A DNA stretch of 64,000 nt from Paraphysomonas bandaiensis. Taxonomy: Eukaryota; Chrysophyceae. Each line of letters opens with the position of its first letter. Position 1 is the first letter of the stretch. This document shows, in pieces, positions 1 through 12,800 of the stretch. Under the pieces are notes generated by a model that worked only from the letters and a program-made list of their open reading frames with translations, did no database searches and was not told where the DNA came from. The DNA is taken from positions 1 through 64,000 of the forward strand of contig CBFFRP010000141.1 in the NCBI GenBank assembly GCA_965644295.1. Reading direction: 5' to 3'. Position numbers and translations under genes: made by a program.

Positions 1-955
1 ATGAAATTCGCCTTTATCGTGTGTCCGTGGACTCACCGGCGCTTTTGATCTGGGGGTCTCCCTTTGGGATGGGTCTCCAGTGGTTTTGGAGGGGGCTCAG
101 CATTCTGAATTAGGGTCCCGAGTGCACCTAGTTCCAGATGTGTGGGTTGAGAGTGGTGGGATTGCTGGGGAGGAGGAGTTGGGGCTTCTCTAGGCCTGTG
201 CTACTGTGCTCCTGTGGGGCCGCGGGTGTAGATAGAGTTTGTCGAAGCCATCGGCTTTGTGGAGGTCTGGGCAGTCCAGTGCTCTGTCGGGTGGGACCGT
301 GAGGTGTGCACGTGGAGTCGGATACGCTGTGGGGGGTCTTCGTTGGACCCCTAGTAGTCGAAGGACTCTCGGACGTTGTCTTGACTGACTGCGTTTCGGA
401 CGGGGTCTCGGGAGTAGCCTGGGCGGCCTTTGACATGGTGATATAGCGACAACCGCGATCCTGTAACATAAGCTTCGGCTGCAGTGTAAAGCGGTTGCAG
501 GAGATTAATAACCACTGTTTCTAGGTTCCGTAGACTGTGAGCAGTCAGGTGGCTGTGTATGTCATCTCCGAAGACCGTTTCCAGTTGGGCTGCTGTGATG
601 GTTCCAGTCCAGTATCTCTCGACCTGTGGGATGGAGGATTCCAGGCTCTGTTGGAGAGTCTCCGCAGTGCAGATGTGATCCAGTTGGGTAAGGTCTGAGT
701 TCTCTGTATTTCGTGTAGCACATTTTTATGCGATTGAAATGCAGTTTCCCTCTTATTTGGGTGATGGATTCATGTGTGCAGTCGAGGCACATATGTTTTA
801 GGGAATCTAGCTGAAACCCGCAGTCAGAGCATGTGGCTTTGGTCAGGTCAAGCCCCCGTTTGGTTTTGGCCTGGTTCCTCCCTATGCAGAAAGATTTGTC
901 CCATGTCATGCTGTGTTGAGAATTCTTTGTGTGGCGTAGATTTGAGCTGAGGAAA
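1..955 (-). mobile_element. LINE-like retroelement 3' fragment, broken (copy A)
   Basis: On the minus strand a reading frame at 909-562 carries WDKSFCIGRNQAK followed by a Cys/His cluster (C-x2-C, then H-x3-C). This resembles the zinc-binding tail found after the reverse transcriptase in many LINE elements. A second frame continues with QVERYWTG and then a Pro/Ser/Thr-rich stretch (469-128). The same blocks in the same order occur in the copy at 62.3-63.3 kb, so this is one element whose frame is broken at least twice. Its 3' end runs off the window start: positions about 40-70 still match the PKGRPP tail of the other copy. No reverse transcriptase core is visible, so the copy is 5'-truncated and dead. 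The LINE assignment rests on the Cys/His pattern and the shared 3' ends and is moderately sure. Confidence 0.5.
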
Positions 956-1527
956 CGTGGTAAAATTTTTAGAACCCATTAAAATTAAGTTTATAAAAGT
1001 GGCTTGTGATATTTAATTCAGTCGTAGTGTCAGATAAAGATTTAGTTCTAAAGTATTTCATTATATTTTAGATTAGTTTAAGATCAAAACGGTTTCAAAA
1101 TTTACTATCTGACTTGAGTAACTACTAATTGAGAGGTATCCAAATAAAAATAATTGAGATTATTTTTTAAGCATTCAATTTTTGACTGCAGTCAGGCTCG
1201 CGTAACAATGATTGGCTATAATCTGCGTGTGCTATGTGTCACAATGATCGTTGCAGGGGTGCTCAGATTGTTTTGCCAAAGATCTTTGAAATGTTATCAC
1301 TTTTGCGTCACTAGCCTTTATACTGATGATTAATAATGATAAAGTGACTCTGCGCAGTGCACATACACACAAGTGTTTTAATATGTTAACAGAAAACTGG
1401 TTTGTCCTATGATCAGTACCTTTTCAGCTTAAGATGCTATATTACGATTAAGCCTACAAATTATTTGACAATATTTACCAATAATAATAATTGCACTCAC
1501 CGTTTTTACACCAATTAAATGCACATT
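956..1527. other. AT-rich intergenic stretch
   Basis: I see no gene, RNA or clear repeat here. The sequence is AT-rich with scattered short direct repeats and no long open frame. Confidence 0.4.
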
Positions 1528-1534
1528 TTCGTGG

Positions 1535-1935
1535 TGTTCTGGGGGAGAAGTACCGGAGATATTATGGAGATATTTCTATTTCTCCGAAAAACTAATTAGA
1601 TATTATTCTGCCCAATCATAATCTAATGCTTGTGTAGACATCTTTGGGCCTTGACAAATAAACAGGCATCCGGGAATGGGCCCACCTGAAGGGCATCCGG
1701 GGTATTGGGCTGCCTACTGATGTAGGTTCACCTTAAGGACTCAAAAATCATGAAGTCAGAAGATGTCAGGTATATCAACATTCTGCTTGCTCCCTGCATT
1801 AGCTTTGAGTAATAGAGCAAAAGTGGTCGCACCTTGGTGCTTGTGGTGACACACAAGCAGCTTCGTAGCGTAAAATAGTAGGATAGCAGAGTCAAGCACT
1901 GACTCTCTGAAACGCCAATTGCTAATAATAAGACA
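1535..1935 (+). repeat. Dispersed repeat R1, copy 1
   Basis: This stretch matches 43190-43535 and the two halves at 56045-57060. Shared blocks, in order, are: a segment beginning TCGTGGTGTTCTGGGG, the block GGCATCCGGGAATGGGCCCA, GGGGTATTGGGCTGCCT, a block around CACCTTGGTGCTTG, and AAATAGTAGGAT near the end. The last part also resembles the 3' tail of the LINE-like family (ACCATGGTGCTCGC). R1 may therefore be the 3' end of a related non-LTR subfamily; this is inference. Confidence 0.65.
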
Positions 1936-2039
1936 TTGACGACTGCATAGCTGTCATTCTCAGAGGAGCACATATGCTAATTAATGGCGGCATAAAAGAA
2001 CTGAGAGAAAAAGTTGAAGTACATAATATCATATATTAT

Positions 2040-2325
2040 CTCTGTTAAACAAGGTTACGGAAACACTCTTTGCAATCTCAAGAGAGGCAAATGCAGCTAT
2101 ATGAGAATATGATATATTACAAAAAGCACAAGTAGCAAGAGGGCAACTTGAAACGCAATAAATACTACTAATAGCAACTATTATTGCGACTGTTTCTTTA
2201 TATTTACCTCTCAGATACAAATTACGGTAAGATAACAATTCAATACTTAGATAAGATACTTGGTGAAATTGCTTTACCTGGTTTTGGTATTTTCTCGACT
2301 TTAAGTAAACAGCAAACAATTCTCA
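2040..2325 (+). repeat. Dispersed repeat R2, copy 1
   Basis: On the plus strand this matches the reverse complement of 57075-57360. Both contain a small conserved peptide end (HSLQSQERQM here, RLQSQAKQM there), then an A/T-rich tail that ends in GGTTTTGGTATT and TCGACTT. The tail recurs at 63840-63960. It looks like the terminal part of a transposon that includes the end of its coding region. The family is not recognised. Confidence 0.5.
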
Positions 2326-2869
2326 GCGTAGTCTGATAGTTCCATATAGATTCATCAGTCTATATTACTGAAGGATATTAAATAGTGAAACACCTCATCC
2401 AGTTCTGAGAGACATATTTAAGCGCATTCAGGGCAGGTTAACTTTTTAAGCCCTGACTTGCAAAACCTTGATGCAGGGTGTGACACAGGAGCCGGCGGTA
2501 GTTTGACTGACAACGTGCTGGTTCAGGCATAAGTTGACTAGTCGTTATCTCAGGAAGCAATGTCTACAAAAAGCATGTGCCAAATCTTAAAGATAACAAG
2601 AACTTCTTTTACAGCTACCTGCTGTATTTTGTATAAGCATATGTATGATTGTCAGGATGATGCTCACCAGAACTCACCGTGGTTGAATGTCCCCAATGGA
2701 GAGTACCCCGGGAGGATTAGTACCAGCAGACCTATCGAGACCACTGTGATGGCGATGTAAGCCTATGTGTTGTTGATTCCAAAGAGTGATTAGATAAAGA
2801 AATGATAGAACAGTTATCAGACAGGTCACTATATTAATTGGTAGTTTATCGCGTCTAACTAGGGAAATC
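2326..2869. other. No recognisable gene
   Basis: Only short open frames occur. Given the Copia fragment just downstream, this could be decayed integrase sequence, but I cannot align it convincingly. Confidence 0.3.
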
Positions 2870-3630
2870 TGGAGTCGTATCAGTTAATGTGTTATTTGAC
2901 GAGAGTATCCCACCGAAGGGCTAGGATTATTTCAACGGGCTCCAGGCAGCAGTCGTGAAATGTGATCCGAATGTCCATGCGGTGGATGATCTTGTGAATG
3001 AACGTATCTTATTTAGAACCACTCGTAGTAGCTCAAATTGATTTCGGAAACTTGTTACTGCTGGTAGAGGAGATTGAGAAAAAAATGTGAAATATATTGT
3101 GACTATATGACTTCCAACGTAGGCGATACGCAAACCCCGATACTCATGACGATGAGACAGGCGGGTCATTATCGATGCCGGGGCTGGGGAGCACACCCAT
3201 TGAGCGCACAGCGGAAAAGGCGCCAGGAACAAAAAGGTCATTATATATCTTGCCCGAGATAGGTGCTGCAACTGAGTCTAGTGAGACCAGTGTCAAACGA
3301 ACCCGGAGAGTCTTGACTAATGTGTGGACATTGGGTGAGATAAACTTTTTCAGTGAGGAGGAAGTAGTTCAATTAAGTGACTGAGAGCGACACTATACTA
3401 ATGCCAGATGTGTCCCAGGATAGGGAGCCAGAAACGTATAAGGACAACGAGGCTAAAGGATAAAGGAGGGAGCGAGGGTCGACATCGAGGGCGCAATGCC
3501 CTATTCCAACGTGATGTATTCCTTGTTGTGAAAACTTCTGGAGTTCAGCCAATCAAGTTTCGATATGTGCTCAAATTCAAACAGAACTACAACAAGGATT
3601 CGTCATCCCTCTTACAATCAACATTGTAGA
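2870..3630 (+). mobile_element. Decayed Copia-type retrotransposon fragment
   Basis: Near 2884 the plus strand reads VNVLFDESIPPKG. It matches the integrase-to-RT linker VHVLFDVSVPER in the better-preserved copy at 35.0-37.4 kb. Near 3500-3580 it reads RDVFLVVKTSG and then KFRYVLKFKQN, which fits the start of the Copia reverse transcriptase domain. Stops and frame changes interrupt the two blocks. No LTR is seen. It is a dead internal fragment. Confidence 0.5.
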
Positions 3631-3825
3631 CTGTAGACCCCAGTTGCCGTCGTATAGCATCGAATAATACACTATAATTCAATTTTGCAGCAACCTACAA
3701 CGTTCATCATGCACTTATTAATCATTATTTTTAATATTAGTTTCATGATTATTTCTTCTGAGCTGCACATTATTGTCTATACTAAACATTATTGCATCAC
3801 TACAATATCTTAAATACTACACACA

Positions 3826-6800
3826 CTAGTTCGTTGTGCAAAGTAGAGCTACGCCACGGAGGATCCAATGTAGGGGACGCCTATCTCTCGAAGGAAGATG
3901 AGCAATGAATACGAGATACTTATCTGTCCGGACTGGATACTTGTAAACTGGGCAATCATACCCCCCATATGGTCCGTAATCTCCTGTCATTGATTTCTTT
4001 GCAGCTTTAGTTACCGCTGACACATGTAGTATTGGAAGAGCGGCAAAAAGCTTTTTCGGAACACTTTCTGTGATAGAATTCTCTTTACTACTCCACGCAG
4101 CACCATCCATATATAGCCCATTAACATATACTCCCTCCTGGTGAAACGTAAATTACGTATATATTACACGACAGCATGCGAAAATACCTTTGGAGGTCCC
4201 CTGACAGAATCCGCACTATCTATATCTGTTACCTCAGCATGTAGAACGACAGAGTCGAGAGCCCAGTTCTCGTGCTTATGGGCTCGGGTTATTTCCTGTT
4301 GCACAGCTGTCATAAAACCTTGAGGATTGAAGAAGCCTGTAACCCAAAAAGAATGGGGGCGTCCGTTTTTAAGCCACATGCGATACTGCTCATCTCTCAT
4401 CAATAAACTGCCGTACCATATTCCTAAATTAGGAGCCAGCCAAGATAGCTCATCCCCCGCAGGACTACAATCCATATTAATATATATAAGTTACATGGGA
4501 AAGAACGTACCTGTATAACCACAGTTTGGGAACTCTTGCATCAAATACAGCATTAATAGAGTCCATAATTTCTGATGTTACAACTACTTCGCCTTTGATC
4601 GCTTGCATAACAATAACCAATGTACTTCGAACCTTCTCGATTGCCATCTGAAGACGCTGAACTTCTTGGAAGAGGAAAATGTTAAGTGGAATTTCATACC
4701 CTCCCATTCCAGCAATGGACTCTTCATATTGGTCCTCCACGTAATCAGCTGGAATAATCCCCATGAGTTCATCGCACTTTGCAAGAACCACTTCTTCGCG
4801 GGTTTTCCCTCCGCTAACTGCTCCAGATTGCTTTGGCTGAGTCTCCAGAATTGTGTCCAGCAGTTGATTAACTTCCTTGAAACGGAAAGTGAGGTCTGCA
4901 TTTGGATGAAGCCCCAGAACCTCAGGCGGATCTGCCTCAGGAAACTTTTGAATATAGCTGAAGTAGTCATCAATCTCCTGGTAGTCTGATATTTTGTAGG
5001 TAAAGTTATTCGGCATTCTGCTCAATGGATTCTCAGGATTGAATGAGAAGTTAGGTGTCAGGGTTACTGGTGACAGCCACGCCTCTGTGTATGCCACAAA
5101 GAGGCGCCTATCTAAATCATCTGTAATTCTACCGCCATATTGAACTTCACCAACCATATATTGTAGAGTCGACCACGACAGAGTTGTCTGCTCCAGATGT
5201 TTCTCCAAGAAAGTAATCGTTGCGTTGAGATCGCCATCGTTGAATTCATACGGAACACACCAACCCAACGGTCCAAACTTTCGCCTTTCTTGCACCACAC
5301 TGTGCGTAAAGCACAATGCAAAGAGCAAAGTGCGCCAAGTTGGTGTCTCGATTCTATCGATACGATCCTGGTCAATTATAACAGTGTACGATCGTTGCAA
5401 CCCGGCCTTCAGACCCTTTGGTGGCTCATTGGTAACTTTGGTTGACATTTGAAGCAGACCAATCGGAAATTGAGGATGTGGGTCAGTGGTGAGAAACAAG
5501 CGGAAGTCTACGCTACATCCACTCTCAGGTGATTTTAATTTGACGAGAAGGTCTTCTAGAGTCACCATAAAGTCAAGTCCGAGATGACAGTTTTGCAATA
5601 ACACCCACGAGCCTACAGATGTGGCCTGATTAATAGCTCTCTGGGCAACGACATCCTGCCCCTCTCCCATACTGACACACTCAACGCCCCGTCGCTTTCT
5701 TCGTGCCAAAGTCTCAATAGAATCCGTGGGGTCAGCTCCAGCGGAGAGTAGGAAAATTATGGGGGTGTAATAATCCATTTCTTTGAGTAATGAATCAGCA
5801 GTATCCGCCACAGGTTCGACATAGCGCACACCCATAACAGGCTGCTTGGCGCCATTAACTTCAATGTGATCTGTTTTCCTGATGAAATCATTGACAGCTA
5901 AGAGTGTACGGTCTTCACGTAAGCAGCGAACAATAAGTAGTCGGTTGAAATTTCCAACAACTTCCTCTTCGTTTGCAAATTGAGATTCCATACCAGGAAG
6001 TGGGCTTTTTTCAGGCTCGTTTTCATTGTACCACCCCGACCACGCATTTTCAGAGCGCTCTAATTCTTCTGCAAGGGTGCTAAACTGCGGCATCGTAATT
6101 CCCAGCTGATGTACATTTAGCCACGCTTCATTACTAGCCCAAGACACGGATTTCGTAGGAACTTGGTTAATATTCAATGCCCCACCTCCTCTTAGGAATA
6201 AAGATACACACTTTGGATCAAGCTTACTGGCAGTGAGAAGTATTTTGAACATAATTATGAGCTTAAAACTTGTTTTGTCTCGCTCGTACAATCCACGGTT
6301 GATATAACGGTATATAACATAGGTCATCGACTCGATAATATTGGTAACACGTTTACTTGGAAGTGAGGCCTTCTCTGCGATGTCCATAGACTTATCAAAC
6401 TGCATCTGAAATTGATCCAAACTGGTCTGATACATGCAGTTCACATTCGACATATCAACAATCGAAAAATAGAGAACGCTGCCACGTGTAGCCACTGGAC
6501 GGTACTGCTCACGCTTGTCATTAATATTTTTGCGCATATCAGCAGCAGCATTGAGTTTTTCTTTCACGTCTGTTGCTTTTGACTTCGTATCTGCTAATAC
6601 AACAATGAGCTCTTCATCGTCCAGTAGATTTCCAGTGTTTTCTGTTAATCTTTCCAACAACAATTGATCAAGTTGAATAAGTGCTTTCGTATTCCCAGTG
6701 ACGTCCTCCAAAACATTCTTAAGCATCTCTTCCAAGGAACGTTGCTCTTTTTGAATGACTCTTCCAAGCAGCTGCTCCTCAAGACCCTTCTGGGTCACAG

Positions 6801-9800
6801 TGAAGTCGACAATAGTACACTTCGATTGGTCTTCAGGACTGAAGTGTGGGTTCGCTAAACGTGTACACATGTAAAGCGTGAATTCATCCACATAATCACA
6901 CATTTTCCCAGAAATAGAAATATATTTCGACTTCGCCTTTACTACAACTTGCTTTTCTAGAACAGGTGTTATGACAGGATCCAACTCTTCCTCGACACCT
7001 GTCACAATACACGCCTTGCCCTCTGCCATACAATATTCAAGTTGCTCTCGGAACCGCGGCTGATTAAATGATGTCGTGCCAAACGAAGGCATGCGCTGTT
7101 CTTCGTGATTAATAATCCAATTAATTGCTTGTCCTTGCGGATCAATGAGAAGAGGATATCGCGAACTTCTCGTTACCAATATTCCGTTTTGAATCGACAA
7201 CGGGTCTGTTGGAAGACCCTCCAAATTCCAATCACCAATTGTTCCGACGTCCACCAAGAAGCTCGTTAAATCCAAAGAGTGAGACATAGGAATCTGTCGC
7301 TCACGCAGATCAGCAAAGAGTCTTACTCCCACAAGGTAATCCCTAAAGTCCTGATTAAATGGGCCACAATAGGCAACGAAGGCGCATGCTCGTGCAACAT
7401 CCCCAACTAATCTAGTTTTAATATTCGCAAATTCCTCACTATCATTGTTCCAGCGCTCCCGTTCTCCAGCCAGCCCACTAATAAGGGCTGTCGCTTGCTC
7501 CATTCTCTTTTTCGTGTTTGCAGCATTCTCTTCAATAGCCCTCTTAGTAGCTATTTGTTTATCAAAGTCGGCTTGTAGTCCTGCAAGTACATCTTGACAA
7601 GCTCGTAGTCTCATCTCTGCCCGGCCCAAATCTCTTTCAGCGTCTCGTAAGCGAGCTTCTGCAACGCGCAATGCTTCCAACTTGGGTTTGACAATTTTAG
7701 ACGCCTCATGGTAGTCTGCCATTGCGCGGCACCAAGTGCACAGTCCTTCCGCAGCACGGGACGCATTTCGAGCAACTACCGCGTTGAATTCCTCCAGTTC
7801 CAGGTATGGAGCCATTAATTCTACGGTCTCGTCATTGATGAAATCCTTCTCAAACTTCGAAAAGTGGAATATACTCTGCAAAAATCTGGCATCAGAAAGC
7901 ATTCCACCCATAGCAATCTTGTAGCTATCTTTGAGAAAATTGAACGTTCGTTTATCTTTTCCAATACCTAGACTTACTTCAGCTATTTCCACTCGACCTA
8001 GTTTCTCCATTTTTAAGACTGAGACACAATCGAATATGAGCTTTATTATATCACTTGGTTTTCCTAACTTCTTCAGCTCATTCAAGTCATTCGGCTTAAT
8101 TGAGGTTGCAGCGCGTTCAGCTTCGTCCAAAAACGGTTGGGCCTTCGCCAAATCTTCTTCGCACTCCCCCTTTTCCCCAGAAATTCTTTCCGCATCGGCT
8201 TCGCAAGCTTCTTTCACTTTCGCAACAGCGTCTGCTTCTTTTTTGGCTTCCATCGAGCTCACCTCTAACTTACTTAACATTTCGTTTGTTGCTTCTTCAG
8301 CAACTTGCAGCTTCACTTCTTCTTCTGCCAACACAATCTTCATCCTCTCGACGTCTTTGGCACCAGAAGCGAGTTTTTCCAGTCCTATTTCAACTCTACT
8401 GGCCTTATCTACTATTTCCTGACATTTGGTAGAGTACATGCATGAGTAGTCATTAAGGAAAGAGAGAAACGACTTCGGGGTCTGGTACACGTGTCTTCTC
8501 ATCTTCTGGAAGTACTCTTCACAGCTATCCATCACAATCTTGTGAGTAATTCCCATGTGGGTAATAATTTCTTGTTTGATGGCATCTGTGCAATCAAGTG
8601 TCATTTCTTTGATATACCCAGTGCTGACGGCTACAAGGGCTTCAGCAGGCCACGCCAAGAACCAATCTATTGTACATCCTGCTACAATTCCAGGAAATCT
8701 TCTCGCCCTCTCCGGAAACTTTGCGCTTACTGGAGACATACATAGTGCCATGTGCAAATTACTTCGCACACGATCAATGAAAAATTTCACTAAATTGTCC
8801 GGAGTATCCTCAAAATCGGGAATCTGCTTGATGGCAAGAGACCGCAACTCCGCAGCCATGACAATAAGCTCATCCTTAGGAAACAAATTTGGCACTTCGC
8901 CGGTGGTCAACACTGAATTTATTATCTCCAGGAAGGACTCATCTTTGATCTCAGCCTCAGTAAACAGAAACGTTGTTCTTTGGCCCTGGCAACCGCACGC
9001 TTTATACAGCATTCGCAAATCATCCAATAGACTGTTCATGTTGTATGACTTTGAGATACTAATTTGAAACAGCTGGTAATTAGAACAGTACGATGCTAAC
9101 TTCGTGAGACTTTGCTTGCCGCTTCCCCCAACTCCAACAAAGAGGATGCTACCTTTTGGCATGCCCAAACAGCGTGAGATACGCATTAAGTGCTTCATAG
9201 CGTCATCAAACAAGATCAAATTCATCTGTTTGGCCGGATGCGCCTCGTTATATCGGTGAAGGAAAGTTTCAACTCTTTCCCGCAACGAATCTAGCGAACC
9301 ACCAAGTTCATAGACCAAGGGGGCTTCAGCAACTAGGACACCGTCATCATCATACTCATCATCGCGCAAAAAATCCACAAAATACTGCGGCTCTATCAAC
9401 TCTTCGTATGTATACTTGCTTTCATCAACGACAGAGGTTGTTGAAAGGTCTGGAGCAGGCTTTGTCTTCAGCTGACTGCTTCCCAATCGTTTTGGAGGAG
9501 CTGAAGATTTCGACCGCGACTTGGAGTCAGCCTGAGGTTTATCCATAGGAATATCCAACAAATTCTGAGTGCATTCATTCAGCTGATCCATGAAGCGACT
9601 CTTGTCATCAAGAGTCGTCAACTTGTCACAAAATACTCTTTCACACTCATGCCTCCAAAGCATCAAAAATGTCTTTGCATTCGGAACACTTGAACGGGGC
9701 GTTCGTAATATCCCTTGAAACACACGGCTCAGCTCTCTTAAATTGAAAAGGTAATGAAACTTGCTAGGAGATGGTAACATTTTCGCTCGCATCCACGTCC

Positions 9801-12800
9801 ATAACTGCACAGATACGCTGGGAAGATGCTTCACAAAGTGGGCGAAGTCCTGTGGTACATTAACAAACCTTCCTGCAAGCATTTGGCCATATATTTCGTT
9901 GATAGCTTTATGAGAGGGAAGATTCATATTGAATATGAAAAAATGTCGCTTTAGGCGATTAGGAATATCTTGTCTACCCCCACCAGGATGGCCCATTGCG
10001 GCAACATACATCAGATCTTCAATGTGCTTTAAATCCCCTCTTTTATCTTTATCTAAGAAACAAAACCCTGAGGTTTCAACTAGTTGCCGCACAAGCTCAA
10101 GAGTAGGTTGATCTCCCCACATGTTCTTTTCTGGCATACTCAAGTCATCCATAAAGACAGTCATTCTCTTTCCACCAGGAGGCCCGAAAGACTTTCCTCC
10201 GCGCTTGTCCAACTCTGACTCGAGGGTCTGTTGAAACATCGCAGGAGATGTCGCAGATGAAAAGCACACCTTTTTCACTTTGAAGTCATCCCGCTCTTTC
10301 TGAACTTCCGAAAAAAACATGAGGGCTGTTGACGTCTTAGCAGTGCCCCCACTGCCGGTCATTAGCGAGCTGCGCCCTTGCATATGCATCTGACGGAGCA
10401 GAAAACTTGCACGAGTCGTATCTACAGTGGGAACAAGCATACTCGAAAAGTCTGGCTCCTCTAGCATTGCTGGATACGACCAAGCTGGTGCCACCCACTT
10501 ATCCCACTCCATAGAGTCAGGATTGATGCGGTAATCGAAAAGATCTTCGTCTTCATTTTGAAAGTTTGGCAGCAAGTTCTTATCTGATTCAGTTAGAGAC
10601 ATTAAGTACTGGCAAAACTTGTTTCTATCTTCGACCTCCAATAAACCTCCAACAGACCAAGTAACCGCGTAGAGAAATAGCCGTTCTACTTCTTGCTGTA
10701 ATTCCTCGTGATTAGTCGCAAGATCTGCGCCCGTCAACAGTGCGTCGAGTAAATCACAACAACCAGTAATGATGCCCACTCGGGATGCTTGCATCACAGG
10801 TTTGCAAACTTTAGTAATAAATTGAAATAGATGACCGAAACTTTTTGGCCCTGAGCATGATCCTACGTATTTCAAAAAGCAAGCCTGGAATATTTGGGCT
10901 AAATTGGGGTTCTTGTCCTGTAACCAGGACTGGAGTACTGGCTCCCAGTCTAGATCGCTGTCTGACACAAATATAATGCCAGCTCGAGAAACAGTAGCTG
11001 GCGAAGCGTTGCGAAGGTCTTCCACTTCGAACATAAGCTTAACGTTATCAGTCATAGGGATTCTATCTCCATTGGCGAGAGTCAATATTTTATTGTCATC
11101 CAAAACAGTGTTCAAATTCTCAATCCACAAAGCATCAACAGGACCATCACATATTATCCACTGAATATCTTTTCTGTTACGATCATTGAACTTAGCCCAC
11201 ATTGTCGCGAAAATACCGTCTAACCACTCCCCAGACAACTTATCCGTCTCTCCAAACATTTCCTCTGCCCTTATGGCCTTTGGATTCATTCGAGACCTTT
11301 TGTGACTAATTCCAGTTGTAACAGACAGAGAGTCTTGAAGACAGGATATAATTTTACTCTTTCCTGCACCGGCTGGGCCAACCATCATGATACCATGTCT
11401 TACAAGAGTTGTTTCATACAGCTGAATCACTTTAATGCTCCAAGATGGATGCAATATCAAATTCGCATTTTTAACAGCAGTTTGAAGGGCATCTTTGAGC
11501 TCATTGTGCTGAACTCCGGCTGGAATTCCAAGCGCGGGAAAAAGGTCTGATATAAGCGACAAAAATAATGGAACATCTTGAGCCACTAACTTCGAAAGAT
11601 TCATATCTCGCAAGGTGCTCATGAGAACAACCTCCTCAGGGTCTTTGGGTTTGTCGCGCTTCGTCTGTCCAGCTGTACGTAGAACCGACAAAATGTTACG
11701 CAAACCAAAATCATAGTGCTTCTGTTGCGATAGCTGTTGTTCACATAGATGATACAACACTGCAAACTTTCTAGCTAGTTCGGAAAAACCTTGGTATCCG
11801 ACAGAGCATAACTTGACCTTTATGATAATTTCCTTGTCCGGGACCATCATAGCAACCCCTCTAAACAGAGCTTTAAGGTTCTCTGGGAGCTCTTGTCTAC
11901 CTTGGTAACCTGGATTCATTGTGATGAAGTATCCAACTTGATCATTGAGGTAAATTTCTTGACTATCTCCAGGGAAAGTAAAACTATGTGAACTATTTCT
12001 CTTTGCATTCGTGATAGCGAGGATTTGCTGGGCGACAACAGAGAGTACAGGTAATTCAATTCTATTGAACTCATCAAAGCAGCCCCATAGACCAGCCTGA
12101 CAGAGTCCCTTAAAAATTCGCGCCATGTCCGTATATCGTTGTTGGTCTGTGCAGTTAGTCACAACGACAAACACACCAATCGCTCTTCCAAGATCTTTAA
12201 CTGTTTCAGTTTTGCCTGTACCGGCTGGACCAGCTGGGGCTCCCCCAAGACACATACCCATCGCTTGTGACAGAGTTATGAAACATCTATCCGTCAGAGG
12301 GGTGATAACCAATCTTTCTTTGCACCCTAGATACTCAAAACCATACTTGTAGTCAACATCACATATAGATATCACGCATGCACCATTTCCATGAATATCG
12401 GAATTTTGGTTTTGCCATGTGAAGCGGCACTGCTTAAGCCATTCGAAATCATTAGCATCACTAAGTTTTCGCTCTTTGAACATCTTCAACAAGTCCGCAA
12501 ACACATCTCTCTGATGAACTTGAATGGTAACCAAGGTTTCAACTTTAATTCGGTTCATGCGGGTACCGAGATCCTCTAGACACCACGATGACAGCTCTTG
12601 TAAAACAGACAACTGTACACGACTGTTTTCCAACATAGCAGCTTTGTTTTGCTTCGCTTTTGACAATGCTTCGTGACATTGAGCTGTCCAGCTCAGCTGC
12701 AGTCCAAGTAGAGCAAATTGTCCACACGTATCGTTAACGAATGCGCGTAACTGTTTCGACATGCATTCCATTGCGCATATTTCGCATAAATTCTTCATTG

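Noticed and set aside
7931-9067. Plus-strand frames opposite the dynein gene (163 and 170 aa)
   Set aside because: Antisense shadows of the dynein coding sequence.
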